Positions 36,296-46,504 of a stretch of 64,000 nt of DNA are shown piece after piece. Position 1 is the stretch's first letter. Each line of letters opens with the position of its first letter. The notes beneath the pieces were generated by a model that was not told the origin of the DNA, searched no databases, and was given only the letters and a program-made list of their open reading frames with translations. Made by a program: the position numbers and the translations under genes. This DNA is from Vigna angularis (lineage: Eukaryota > Streptophyta > Magnoliopsida > Fabales > Fabaceae): assembly GCF_016808095.1 (NCBI RefSeq), contig NC_068970.1:51185630-51249629 (forward strand), written 5' to 3'.

Positions 36296-36789
36296 TAGCT
36301 TCCACATGAATTATCAAGGTATGTTTTGATGTAACGTGTTTCTAGCTTCTCAATGTTTGAGGCTTGGGTTTTCTTATAAACCATTGTTAAATGGTAAAAT
36401 ATAAAATAAACTGTAAATTTTGACATTATTCTTCATAATAGGTTGTGAGATCTCTAAAATCATATTAAAACATGCATTATCATTTGGGTTGTGAAATCGG
36501 TCGAATTCTGTATTATAACAATCGTGTTAGCCTTGATTTATTTCATAACAAAATGGGTTGTGTATCATAATAACCCAACAGGGGGAGCTCTTACAAAAGT
36601 CCGTTATAAAGAGCTCAGGTCGATAGGACAAGTTGGGCGCCTCACTAAGCCGAGCTCTTTAGTCCCATTCACAGCTCACTAGGTCGAGCTCCTTAGCCCC
36701 ATATCTATCATTGAGCTATTATTTTCATTTACACCTTTTTTAGCAGATGCTGGTAAGAATTTTCTTCAATGTCTTTCTCCAATGCCATA
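36296..36789. other. No gene seen
   Basis: This stretch contains short repeated phrases (gagctc, aggtcgagctcctta) and frames without homology. Part of it may belong to the CACTA-like element that starts at 35671 or to the 5' side of the following pseudogene. Confidence 0.35.
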
Positions 36790-37545
36790 GATGTGATGGT
36801 AATATTTGGTGAGATTTACCACATGATTAGCCAGGCAAGCAAAACACTAAGGTTCCCAACTGGTGTATGCTACAGTGTAGGCAATGGTGGCCACATTAGT
36901 GAAGGTGGCTATGAATTCTTGATGCATAAGTACGGTAATGTGTAACTATGGTCTTGCAGCAAATAATGCCATAGATGCTTACATAATAGACATGAATGGT
37001 AATCTACTTCACAGAAAAGCCCTGGGTGAATATCTATTTTAGGCCATCAAAGGAGGTGAGAGAGCAAGCTTTGGAGTCATCGTGTCTTGGAAGATAAAAC
37101 TAGTTCTAGTTCAATCAACTAACAATGTTCATTGTTGAAAGGATATTGAAAGAAAATGCAATCAAGATCATTCAAAAGTAGCAACTTGTGGTGAATAAAT
37201 TGGACGAGCGCATATTTCTTGGGATGGACTTGGAAAGGGAAAATTAAAGTCAACATGGAAAGCTAACACTACAACGAATTTTGTGTCCATGTTTCAAGGA
37301 GGTGTAGAAGAACTTATTCCATTGATGCAAAGAACTTCCTAGAGTTCGGTTTAGACAAGAAAAGACAATACAAAGACGAGTTGGATTTAGCTGTCTTCAC
37401 GAATTGTGTGTTGATTAGAACTATAGGCCATCACTCCCTTGACGTTTCACTCAACAAAACTCAACTTCATTCAAGAAAATACAAAGGAAAATATGATTGT
37501 ATGAGAAAACCTAATCCTATTGATGGATTGTGAAGGTTAATTAAA
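36790..37545 (+). pseudogene. Berberine-bridge-enzyme-like (FAD-linked oxidoreductase) pseudogene fragment
   Basis: BBE-like enzymes are secreted flavoproteins that oxidise sugars, monolignols or alkaloids. The fragment starts inside the FAD-binding domain: FGEIYHMISQASKTLRFPTG then VGNGGHISEGGYEFLMHKYG, which matches the family's PTVG-GGH-SGGGYG-L-RKYG region. After a frameshift come DAYIIDMNGNLLHRKALGE, a TAG where Trp is expected in DLFWAI, IKGGERASFGVIVSWKIKLV, and LKENAIKIIXK-LVVNKLDER-like sequence. It ends with a decayed substrate-domain piece (GGVEELIPLMQR) and LNKTQLHSRKYKGKYD. Stops and shifts are frequent. BBE-like genes usually lack introns, so lack of introns does not prove a retrocopy. 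The N-terminal and C-terminal thirds are missing. Confidence 0.75.
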
Positions 37546-37720
37546 AATGATATCCTAAATAATGAGATATGTCATGAATAATGTGTTAAGTTACTCAAAT
37601 ATTCTATTAGAAAATACTAGACAATCAAATATTATGTTAGTTATAATTTACACATTATTATAATTTGTGCAGATTTGTGCAGCTGTAATTCCTTTAATAA
37701 ATGAGGAATTATAGGACCCT

Positions 37721-37722
<2 letters not shown>

Positions 37723-37801
<79 letters not shown>
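37723..37801. repeat. (TA)n microsatellite inside the Copia LTR
   Basis: About 79 bp of uninterrupted TA dinucleotides, the longest such tract in the window. Confidence 0.95.
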
Positions 37802-37803
<2 letters not shown>

Positions 37804-38285
37804 TACGTTACTCTTTGAAATAATACATCAGAGTTATTCTTTAAATCTTTTTATTTGGTATCAAAGCTAAACACTAACATCCTCTACAATATAGGAATTA
37901 ATGCTTCTTTATTTCATTGAATAGTTCTGAAGGCTCATTTCAATAAAAATCAAAGGAAGAAACATGATTATGGAACTTTCGTTGCTTCTAAAAGCGATAT
38001 TTCTACTACTTCCAAATTTATGACCAAGTTAGGTATATCTAACTCTACTCTTAATCTTTCTACTACTTCCAGATTTGTGACCAAGTTAGGTACGTCTAAC
38101 TCAGCTCTTAATCTTTTTGTTGTTACTAGGGGTACTGATTGGATAATTGATTCAGATGCTACTCATCATATGACTTGTGATCCTCATAAATTTACTAATG
38201 TTTCCCTTAATTGTTCTAAAATTGTTATTATTAATACCAATATGGTTTCGTCTACTATTAAAGGTGTAGGTATTATATCCCTCTC

Positions 38286-38290
38286 ACCCT
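38286..38290 (+). other. Target-site duplication, left copy
   Basis: accct directly precedes the TG of the 5' LTR, and the same five bases follow the CA of the 3' LTR at 46418-46422. Confidence 0.95.
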
Positions 38291-39537
38291 TGATAATGAC
38301 CAATTTTACGTCATTATCCAACATCAAATTGATGGAAATTGTCAACTCTTCCTTTACTTCTAGTCTTGTTTAACTCAATTTCTTGTTATTTGTAAGTGAT
38401 TACATCATAAGTTGTAATTAGCCCATTTGATGGCTAATCCCCATTCAAAGAAGCTAGGAGAAGCTACCCACCAAAGAACATTGACAAAACCCAAGAAAAG
38501 AGAGAAGAGTAGCTGAAAAGATGAAGAACCCAGGCTGCTGCAGAGAGTCACGTCGGGCGCCTACTGGCCTAGGCGGCGCCGGGCGTGACAGTGCTGACCG
38601 AAGGCGCGCCTGGCGCCTGTCTGTCGGGCCGCCGGGCGCGACTTATGCTGATGTGGCAGAAACGGCTTATTTAGCTCTGGAACGCGAAGGGGTTGGCATC
38701 TTTTGGCAGCTCAGACGCGATTTCTACACCTTGGAGCAGCTGGAGGCGATCTTGGAGCTGTGGAAACACTTCTCCTTCCACCTTGGGTCTTCTCCCTTCT
38801 TCCATTTCATCAATTTGTAAGATCAAGCTCTCCATGACAATGGAGAGCTAGTTTCATTATTGTTGGGGGTTGATGTAATCACGGATCTTTTGTGTTAAAT
38901 ACAGTTGAATTGATTGATTATATGTCTATTCCATTGATTTCTAGTGTTTAATTCCTTCTCTTAAAGCTTGTGATGTTGTGTTCCACCATTGCATGATTCT
39001 AGGGTTTGCTTGATATTGGGAAATGTTGTGTAAATCTGAAATTGGATTAAATACCTAAGGGAAATTGTATCTAGGGATAGAACTTGGACCTTTGGTTGTC
39101 TTAAATCTCAACTCTTAAAGCGGATGAACTTGTTAAAGTTTCTAAGGAATTAGAGTTTAAGAAGTAAGTCTAGGCTCTTTCTACCAAGGGATTGGGTTGG
39201 AGTAATTTAGTTGATTGACATTGGATAATTAATGGAAAGAAAGTGAATTGTTTGCGCAAAAGTGAAGTAGATGAAATCATACCCCCAATAATACCATTTC
39301 ATACCATTTCTAATCACTCGCATTTCTAACGTTTAAGTTATCAAAGATCAACTTTTATCATTCCCGCATTATCTTTACTTTAATCGTATTAAAACCACAA
39401 AAATATGGAATCATTCTTTAGCCTAAATTAGTTAGTTATTATACGATTGTCTAGGACACGAGTCTCTTGGGAAACGATATCCGGTCTTACCGGTTTTATT
39501 ACTTGAACGATTTGGTACACTTGCCAAAGTCTCAACA
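38291..39537 (+). repeat. 5' LTR of the Athila-type element
   Basis: It starts TGATAATGACC and ends GTCTCAACA. It is the same length as the 3' LTR. It contains two GC-rich GGCGCC modules (38547-38591 and about 38600-38635) and an open 99-codon frame at 38521-38820 that is present in both LTRs. Confidence 0.95.
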
Positions 39538-39543
39538 AGTTTT

Positions 39544-39561
39544 TGGCGCCGTTGCCGGGGA
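39544..39561 (+). other. Primer-binding site, tRNA-Asp type
   Basis: TGGCGCCGTTGCCGGGGA lies six bases after the LTR and is the complement of the 3' end of plant tRNA-Asp, the usual primer of Athila/Tat-group elements. Confidence 0.9.
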
Positions 39562-39699
39562 CCCGTGTTAAACTAGACTTTTGTGTGATTTTTAACCGAT
39601 TTAGGCTTTATCTTTTTGTGTATAATTTTCTATTTTGTTGTAATTATTATCTTTATTTTTGGGCTGACTTGTGGCACGAGTTTGGTTGTTTTCTAGTGT

Positions 39700-42333
39700 A
39701 TGCAGGGAAACATCCGTACAAGGAGGACTGTGTCATCTGAACCACTCCTTGTGGATCCTGAGATCGAGAAAACAGCTCGTAGAAACAATAGTGACACCAG
39801 GAGACAGCGAGCTCTAAGTCAACAAGCTGCCCCGCAATCTTCATCTTCTTTCAACAATCAAGAAATAGAATCTTTTGATTCTTCTTCTGTGAATGGGATG
39901 GCTGGCGCAGGACCACCTCCAAGGAGAACCATAGGGGACTCAATCACTTATACAAGCCCGAGAAATTTCTCTAGCATGGTGAGACCCACTATGAGTGACA
40001 AGCTGGCAGAAATGAAGCCTGCTCTACTCCAGCTCATCAGTTCAAACCAATTTTCTGGCCTAGACAATGAAGACCCTCATGCGCACTTGGTCACCTTCTA
40101 TGAGTTGTGTGGCACTATGGGTGTACAAGGGGAGGATGAAGAAGCATTGTACATGAGACTCTTCCCATTTTCTCTGAATGGCAAAGCAAAGGCTTGGCTC
40201 CAGTCACAGCCTAATCAAAGTCTTACGAGCTGGGAGGATGTGGAATACAAATTTCTAGCACGCTTCTTTCCACCATCAAAGAGCACAGAGGTAAAGGCTG
40301 CCATTGCTACCTTCGTACAAGGAATAGATGAACCACTTTGTGAAGCCTGGGAAAGATTTAAATCCTTATTGAGAAAGTGTCCCAGCCATGGATTCAGTCT
40401 AGAAATGCAAGTGCAAACTTTCTGTAATGGTTTGCAACCTCATACAAAGATGATATTAGACGCATCCTTTGGTGGTTCAGTACTTTTCAAGACTGCTGAT
40501 GAAGCCATTGCTGTCATAGAGAATATGGCTTCCACTGACATGCGGAGCCAACATGGGAGAAATCCAGCACAGAGGAGAGGAGTGTATGAACTGAGTGCCC
40601 AGGATGCTTTACTTGCACAAAATAAGATTCTGGCCCAACAGATGGAACTCCTAACTCAACATATGGCCAAACTACCTCAGCAGTTGCAAGCAATGCAAGC
40701 TCAACCTCAACCACATCATCAAGTAATGAGATGTGATTTCTGTGGAGATAACCACCCCAACGGCCATTGTCAAAGTCCTAGTACGTCCCAACCTGAAGAA
40801 GTCAATTATATGGGAAATCAAGGACGGCAACACTTCTTCAACAATCATTTCCCTAATTCTTCCAATCAAGGGTGGAGACAAAATCAAGAAGCTTCTAGCA
40901 GTAAAAATCCGTATCAACCTGCCCAGCATTATCAGCCTCAAAATGATCGGACTTCAAAGCTAGAAGATACCTTGCAAATGTTCATACAACAGTCCATCCA
41001 AAACCAGAAAAATACTGATGCATCTATAAAGAATCTGGAAGTGCAAGTTGGTCAATTGGCTAAGCAATTAGCAAACCAACAGGGTGGACAATTTACTGCA
41101 AATACGCAAGGCAACCCCAAGGAAGAATGTAATGTAATATTCACAAGAAGTGGGAAAGAGGTTGGAAGAAAAGAAGAAGAAAAAGAAAAGCCAGAAGAAA
41201 AAGAACAAGAAAAGAATGAAGAGGAAGATCAAGAAATAATTGAAGAAGAGATTGTTGAAGGTGGAGAAGAGAATAAAAAATTTGAAAAAGAGAAAAACCA
41301 AAAAGAGAAAGAAATAGTGAAACACCTTCCTTACCCAAAAATCCCATCTACTAAAGGGAAGGAGAAACAGTTGGCTCGGTTCAAGCAAATATTCGATCAA
41401 CTTGAGATCACCATGCCATTGACCGAAGCACTGCAACAAATTCCTGCTTATGCGAAATACATGAAGCAAATCCTCAGCAAGAAGAAATATTTAGATGAGG
41501 AAACAATTGAAGTGCAGGGAAATTGCAGTGCCATCATGCAGAAGACTCTTCCTCCAAAATTTAAAGATCCAGGGAGTTTCACCATTCCATGCACTATTGG
41601 AAACCAGAAGATAGGTAGAGCTCTCGTTGACTTGGGGGCTAGTATCAATCTGATACCCCTATCTATGCTTACGAAGATTGGTGGTCTTGAAGTCAAGCCT
41701 ACGAGAATGATGCTGCAGCTGGCGGATAGATCCATCAAGTATCTGTATGGTGTTGTGGAAGATGTGGTGGTCAAAATAGATAAACTCCAATTCCTAGTGG
41801 ATTTTGTAGTTATGGACATAGAAGAAGATGTCGAGATACCACTCATACTTGGAAGACCTTTCATGAAGACAGCCAAGGTTGTCATTCATGTGGAAGAAGG
41901 AACAGTGAAATTGAAAGACCAAGATGAGGAGGTAACTTTCAACGTCTTTGGGGTTGAGCAGCAAAATCATGAAAAAGAGACTAGTCTTGAAGCTACAGAT
42001 GAACTTCTATCAATTACTAGTCTAACAGAGCAAGCTGCCAAGTTGGTAAAGAGAAGCCTTAATTGTTTATCTCCAAGAGTAAAGGAAGAAGAAGAAGAAA
42101 AGGAAGAGGAACTAGTTCACCAAAATCCTGTGATGGCAAGCGATGAGCCCAAACCTGGCAAACCAGTGAGATTCAAGAATAGGTTATGGGTCATCAAGAA
42201 CATAAAGATAAATGGAGTGCTTGAGATAGAGGCTCCATATTCTAGGAGAGTCAAGGTGGTGACTAGGAAATTGCTGAGAGGATGTTGGTGTCATGACAAG
42301 AAGAAGCATTCCAACATCAAAAATCAAACTTGA
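39700..42333 (+). CDS. Gag-protease polyprotein of the Athila-type element (877 residues, intact)
   Basis: It would build virus-like particles and process itself. Residues 1-95 are basic and low in structure. The Retrotrans_gag domain spans about 120-280 (HLVTFYELCGTMG, GKAKAWLQSQPNQSLTSWED, KFLARFFPPSK, GLQPHTKMILD). A Gln-rich stretch precedes a knuckle of the CX2CX3HX4C kind, CDFCGDNHPNGHC (about 345-357). VIFTRSGKEV at about 478 is followed by a Glu/Lys-rich region (about 485-560). The aspartic protease has DLGAS at about 643-647 and ILGRPFMKTAK at about 713. The frame then ends at KHSNIKNQT, where relatives continue into RT. No lesion is visible, so the protein could still be made. The start ATG is 139 bp after the PBS and is the first long-frame ATG. 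Confidence 0.9.
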   Translation: MQGNIRTRRTVSSEPLLVDPEIEKTARRNNSDTRRQRALSQQAAPQSSSSFNNQEIESFDSSSVNGMAGAGPPPRRTIGDSITYTSPRNFSSMVRPTMSDKLAEMKPALLQLISSNQFSGLDNEDPHAHLVTFYELCGTMGVQGEDEEALYMRLFPFSLNGKAKAWLQSQPNQSLTSWEDVEYKFLARFFPPSKSTEVKAAIATFVQGIDEPLCEAWERFKSLLRKCPSHGFSLEMQVQTFCNGLQPHTKMILDASFGGSVLFKTADEAIAVIENMASTDMRSQHGRNPAQRRGVYELSAQDALLAQNKILAQQMELLTQHMAKLPQQLQAMQAQPQPHHQVMRCDFCGDNHPNGHCQSPSTSQPEEVNYMGNQGRQHFFNNHFPNSSNQGWRQNQEASSSKNPYQPAQHYQPQNDRTSKLEDTLQMFIQQSIQNQKNTDASIKNLEVQVGQLAKQLANQQGGQFTANTQGNPKEECNVIFTRSGKEVGRKEEEKEKPEEKEQEKNEEEDQEIIEEEIVEGGEENKKFEKEKNQKEKEIVKHLPYPKIPSTKGKEKQLARFKQIFDQLEITMPLTEALQQIPAYAKYMKQILSKKKYLDEETIEVQGNCSAIMQKTLPPKFKDPGSFTIPCTIGNQKIGRALVDLGASINLIPLSMLTKIGGLEVKPTRMMLQLADRSIKYLYGVVEDVVVKIDKLQFLVDFVVMDIEEDVEIPLILGRPFMKTAKVVIHVEEGTVKLKDQDEEVTFNVFGVEQQNHEKETSLEATDELLSITSLTEQAAKLVKRSLNCLSPRVKEEEEEKEEELVHQNPVMASDEPKPGKPVRFKNRLWVIKNIKINGVLEIEAPYSRRVKVVTRKLLRGCWCHDKKKHSNIKNQT

Positions 42334-45156
42334 GCTTAATGGTGTCAAGCTAATGACGTTAAACAAGCGCTTACTGGGAGGCAACCCAGATTTCTAACCT
42401 TTTCTCTTGTGTGAATTTAATTTTTGAATGTTGTTTGAGTGTTTGTTTGTTTGTTTTAATGTGTTGTGTGATGTCATTGTTTTGAACCATGTTGGTGTGA
42501 AGAACAACCAAGGTGAATTTTTGAGTTGATTGTTAGATTGTTGAAGGATATAGTACATTGATGTGAATTAGAGATGTGAAACTGTTTTGGCTATTTTCTG
42601 GGCTGTTTTAACATGTTTTCAAAGTGCCTTTCTTAAGCCAATAGCCAAAAATGTTGCCTAACTTGTGGAATTTCAAAACTTTGAAAGAATGACTTCAATT
42701 TGCAACTTGAGTGCTCCAATTCAATTCCTTGGGTTTTGAACAAGTTTGTTTAATGATAATATAAGATTCTGGAGCATCTCAAGTGATTTGAAATTCAAAT
42801 TCACAAAAACCCGAGTTAGGTAGCTTGGAAATCAGTTTCTGCATCATCCTGCAGAAACTCACGCCCGGCGCCTCCTACACTAGAGGGCGCCGAGCGCCAG
42901 CTCGTCCAGCCTGACCATTCCTTCTCTGATTCTGCATTTTGCTGGATCACAACACCACGTCGGGCGCCGCATGACCCATGAGGCGCCGGGCGCAACTTCT
43001 GCAGCTAAGTTTCTGAGTGCACAGTTGAGAGGCCCAACTCAAATAACCAACCCTAAACTTACCCAACCTCTCACGCACACACTCATAACCTCTCACACAC
43101 ACCATCACGCACCTCCACTTCACGTTCTCCACTCTTCTCCACTCCAAATCACCACAATCAACCTCCTTCTCACTAATTCTCAGCCCACACACCTCATTGC
43201 TGCTGCCACCACTCTCCATTTTCTCCTTCCTCACTCTTGGCCATTCTCCACCCAAGCACTTATCCAATTCAAAAACCCTCCAACCAAGCTAATCACATTC
43301 TCTGCACATCAAGTAGGCTTTTCATTCTTTTAATTGTAAATTCCTTCACATTACTTAGCATTGGTTGTTCTTCATTTACTTGGTTTGATTTTGATCTAGG
43401 ATTGTTTATTCAATTCAATTCGTGTGGTTTGTTAGTACTGCTGTTTTGTTTAAATTTCGTGCCATTATTGACCTGCTTGAACACACACACACACGCACAG
43501 GGGATAGAATACAGAATCTGGGTTTATCCCATGTCTGCAGGTCGCGCCCGGCGCCTGTTGACTGAGGCGGCGCCCGGCGCAACTTTCCCTGCCCAGCTTT
43601 GATGTTCATTTTTGTGTGTCCTGCAGCTTTTGTGTTTTGTTTCAATGTTTTCTTGTGAATTTTTGACTGAACTGTGATGCCATCTGAGTTTGACAGCGTC
43701 CTATCCCCAGACGTCTTCAGCCACCACCACGAGCACCTCCGTCCGATCCTTACCAGATGATGGACATGAGACTTGCATTGATTAATGCAAAATTGGAGGC
43801 GGTAAATCGGATTGGCCAGGCGCATGCAGAGATGATGAGGCATGTTTATGGAGCATCCCATCCCGGTTTCATGACATCGGAGCAATACAGCACCTTCGTT
43901 GCTTGGCCTGGGGACCAGTCCTTTCCTGCTGGGGGGGGTAGACCTCAGGCTGGCACTGCTGCTATGGATGAGGATGACGATGCTGCTATGGATGAGGATG
44001 ACGATGACGACGAGGAGGAGGACGAGGACTCAGACTGACTTATGGCCATTACAGCAGGAGTCAATCTGGTTGTTATGCTTTCTGTATGTGATTGAACGTG
44101 TGGAAATAGCTTATTTGATTGAGCATTGATTGTTGATTTGTTCACTGAGTTATGCTAATGCTTGGGGAGTTGATTGCAGTCAAAATTCATGACATTGTGT
44201 TTAGCAGAGTATGGAATCTTAATTAACAGGGTGAGATTTAGTGCCTCATAATTTTCTGCTGTGTGATTGCTATCATGCTAGATCACAATTGACTTTGCCT
44301 GAGTTTCTAAGATTTGAACTATCTACTTGCTTGTTGAATTTGATCAAGGCATTCTTTTCTCACCTTACATATACATTAGCCATTCAACCACAAATGTAAA
44401 AAGATCTTTCCTCTTTGTACCTTAAGCTTATTGAAAATTCCCTGAACTTTTCTACCTTGAGCTGAATAGAACATGCATCTGCATTACAGGAGAATAGTCC
44501 AAGTTTGGGGGGAAAATATGGTGTATTGAGAAAAAGACAAAGATGGAAAAGTAAGAAAAAGAGAATAAGAAAAGAGCTTAATGAAAAACAGTTGGGTATA
44601 AGTTTGATATTGGTAATAGTACATGAGGAGCAAAAAGAGAAGTTTATATGCATGAAGTGAATTACTTAATCTCTCAGCTCAAGATCCTTTGAATTCCAGA
44701 AAAACCATGATTCTTTCTTAGCCCAACCACAATACAAGCCAAACAAAGTCCTTGTGATATCAACTTGCTTGTAATATGTTTTGAATTGAAACGAAAGGCA
44801 AAGTTAAATTGTGTGATAATATGATTGCAGAGTGAGCTTTATACACCCATATACACCAGTGCATTAGAGTGAAACACTTTCCGGGTGAGGATTGATTCCA
44901 TACATCATCTGAACCACTCTGTCATGTTTGTTGACTTATTTTACACCCTCTGCATTGTGATCATAATTGTTGATAGGTGAACAACACTGTTGTGCTTGAT
45001 TGATGATAGCTGTATATATCCATTATGTTCTTTCCATTAGATGCAAACACAGGATTTTTACTCCATGAGCTTAAAGGATATCTCATTTGAAACCATTGCA
45101 TGTGAATGATTGTTTTTAGGATAGTTTACCTTTTGCTTGAGGACAAGCAAGGTTCT
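42334..45156 (+). other. 3' internal region of the Athila-type element, no pol
   Basis: About 2.8 kb between gag-protease and polypurine tract. It begins with the Athila-like post-pol motif (gcgcttactgggaggcaacc, 42367). It contains three GC-rich GGCGCC palindrome modules, a C/A-rich stretch at 43060-43260, and a short frame at 43757-44038. Other frames on either strand are unsupported. Confidence 0.7.
43757..44038 (+). CDS. Remnant 3' frame of the Athila-type element (acidic tail)
   Basis: The 93-codon frame sits where Athila elements carry their extra 3' (env-like position) ORF. It starts MMDMRLALINAKLEAVNRIG, helix-like, and ends in an Asp/Glu run (DEDDDDDEEEDEDSD). The C-terminal parts of legume Athila 3' proteins look similar, from memory. 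It is probably the tail of a longer lost frame. Whether it is translated is unknown. Confidence 0.4.
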   Translation: MMDMRLALINAKLEAVNRIGQAHAEMMRHVYGASHPGFMTSEQYSTFVAWPGDQSFPAGGGRPQAGTAAMDEDDDAAMDEDDDDDEEEDEDSD

Positions 45157-45170
45157 AAGTTTGGGGGAGT
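45157..45170 (+). other. Polypurine tract
   Basis: aagtttgggggagt stands directly before the 3' LTR, as in Athila-group elements, and would prime plus-strand synthesis. Confidence 0.85.
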
Positions 45171-46417
45171 TGATAATGACCAATTTTACGTCATTATCCA
45201 ACATCAAATTGATGGAAATTGTCAACTCTTCCTTTACTTCTAGTCTTGTTTAACTCAATTTCTTGTTATTTGTAAGTGATTACATCATAAGTTGTAATTA
45301 GCCCATTTGATGGCTAATCCCCATTCAAAGAAGCTAGGAGAAGCTACCCACCAAAGAACATTGCCAAAACCCAAGAAAAGAGAGAAGAGTAGCTGAAAAG
45401 ATGAAGAACCCAGGCTGCTGCAGAGAGTCACGCCGGGCGCCTACTGGCCTAGGCGGCGCCGGGCGTGACAGTGCTGACCGAAGGCGCGCCTGGCGCCTGT
45501 CTGTCGGGCCGCCGGGCGCGACTTATGCTGATGTGGCAGAAACGGCTTATTTAGCTCTGGAACGCGAAGGGGTTGGCATCTTTTGGCAGCTCAGACGCGA
45601 TTTCTACACCTTGGAGCAGCTGGAGGCGATCTTGGAGCTGTGGAAACACTTCTCCTTCCACCTTGGGTCTTCTCCCTTCTTCCATTTCATCAATTTGTAA
45701 GATCAAGCTCTCCATGACAATGGAGAGCTAGTTTCATTATTGTTGGGGGTTGATGTAATCACGGATCTTTTGTGTTAAATACAGTTGAATTGATTGATTA
45801 TATGTCTATTCCATTGATTTCTAGTGTTTAATTCCTTCTCTTAAAGCTTGTGATGTTGTGTTCCACCATTGCATGATTCTAGGGTTTGCTTGATATTGGG
45901 AAATGTTGTGTAAATCTGAAATTGGATTAAATACCTAAGGGAAATTGTATCTAGGGATAGAACTTGGACCTTTGGTTGTCTTAAATCTCAACTCTTAAAG
46001 CGGATGAACTTGTTAAAGTTTCTAAGGAATTAGAGTTTAAGAAGTAAGTCTAGGCTCTTTCTACCAAGGGATTGGGTTGGAGTAATTTAGTTGATTGACA
46101 TTGGATAATTAATGGAAAGAAAGTGAATTGTTTGCGCAAAAGTGAAGTAGATGAAATCATACCCCCAATAATACCATTTCATACCATTTCTAATCACTCG
46201 CATTTCTAACGTTTAAGTTATCAAAGATCAACTTTTATCATTCCCGCATTATCTTTACTTTAATCGTATTAAAACCACAAAAATATGGAATCATTCTTTA
46301 GCCTAAATTAGTTAGTTATTATACGATTGTCTAGGACACGAGTCTCTTGGGAAACGATATCCGGTCTTACCGGTTTTATTACTTGAACGATTTGGTACAC
46401 TTGCCAAAGTCTCAACA
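45171..46417 (+). repeat. 3' LTR of the Athila-type element
   Basis: 1247 bp, TG...CA, nearly identical to 38291-39537, followed by the second accct copy (46418-46422). Confidence 0.95.
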
Positions 46418-46422
46418 ACCCT

Positions 46423-46500
46423 CCTTATCAATTCTTGATGTTTTATTTGTTACTACATTAAATTATAATCTTCTCTCTAGCAGCAAGTTATAACTTGAGG
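46423..46500 (+). pseudogene. Continuation of the split Copia relic
   Basis: The frame that stopped at 38290 (GIISLSP) resumes here with SLSILDVLFVTTLNYNLLSS, the Copia segment that follows the protease. It is cut off at about 46500, where the palindromic array begins. Confidence 0.75.
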
Positions 46501-46504
46501 AAAA

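Larger units (their letters stand above)
37636..38290 (+). pseudogene. Copia element, 5' fragment (LTR, PBS, protease region)
   Basis: An LTR-like segment starts tgttagttataatttaca at about 37636. It contains a long (TA)n tract and runs to about 37855, where TGGTATCAAAGC (37857) resembles the initiator-Met PBS. Most of gag is missing. A tandem duplication of about 60 bp (tctactacttcca-atttatgaccaag) lies at about 38000-38115. The protease motif reads WIIDSDATHHMTC at about 38135, with Asp replacing Gly of DSGATHHM. The frame is interrupted at 38290 by the Athila-type insertion and resumes at 46423. Confidence 0.7.
38291..46417 (+). mobile_element. Pol-less Athila/Calypso-type Gypsy retrotransposon, complete and young
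   Basis: The 8127-bp element has identical-length LTRs (1247 bp), TG...CA ends, a 5-bp target duplication, a tRNA-Asp-type PBS (TGGCGCCGTTGCCGGGGA at 39544-39561), one gag-protease frame (39700-42333), a long 3' non-coding part and a polypurine tract (tttgggggagt) before the 3' LTR. Reverse transcriptase, RNase H and integrase are absent. Right after the gag-protease frame stands gcgcttactgggaggcaacc, which in Athila elements follows the end of pol, so pol looks cleanly removed. I saw only two LTR mismatches (38484 a/c, 38552 t/c), so insertion was very recent. It sits inside a Copia relic. Confidence 0.93.

Noticed and set aside
41068..41469. 133-codon Leu/Phe-rich minus frame
   Set aside because: Antisense of the Glu/Lys-rich part of the gag-protease frame.
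43415..43885. 156-codon minus-strand frame
   Set aside because: Antisense within the 3' region of the Athila-type element; no motif.
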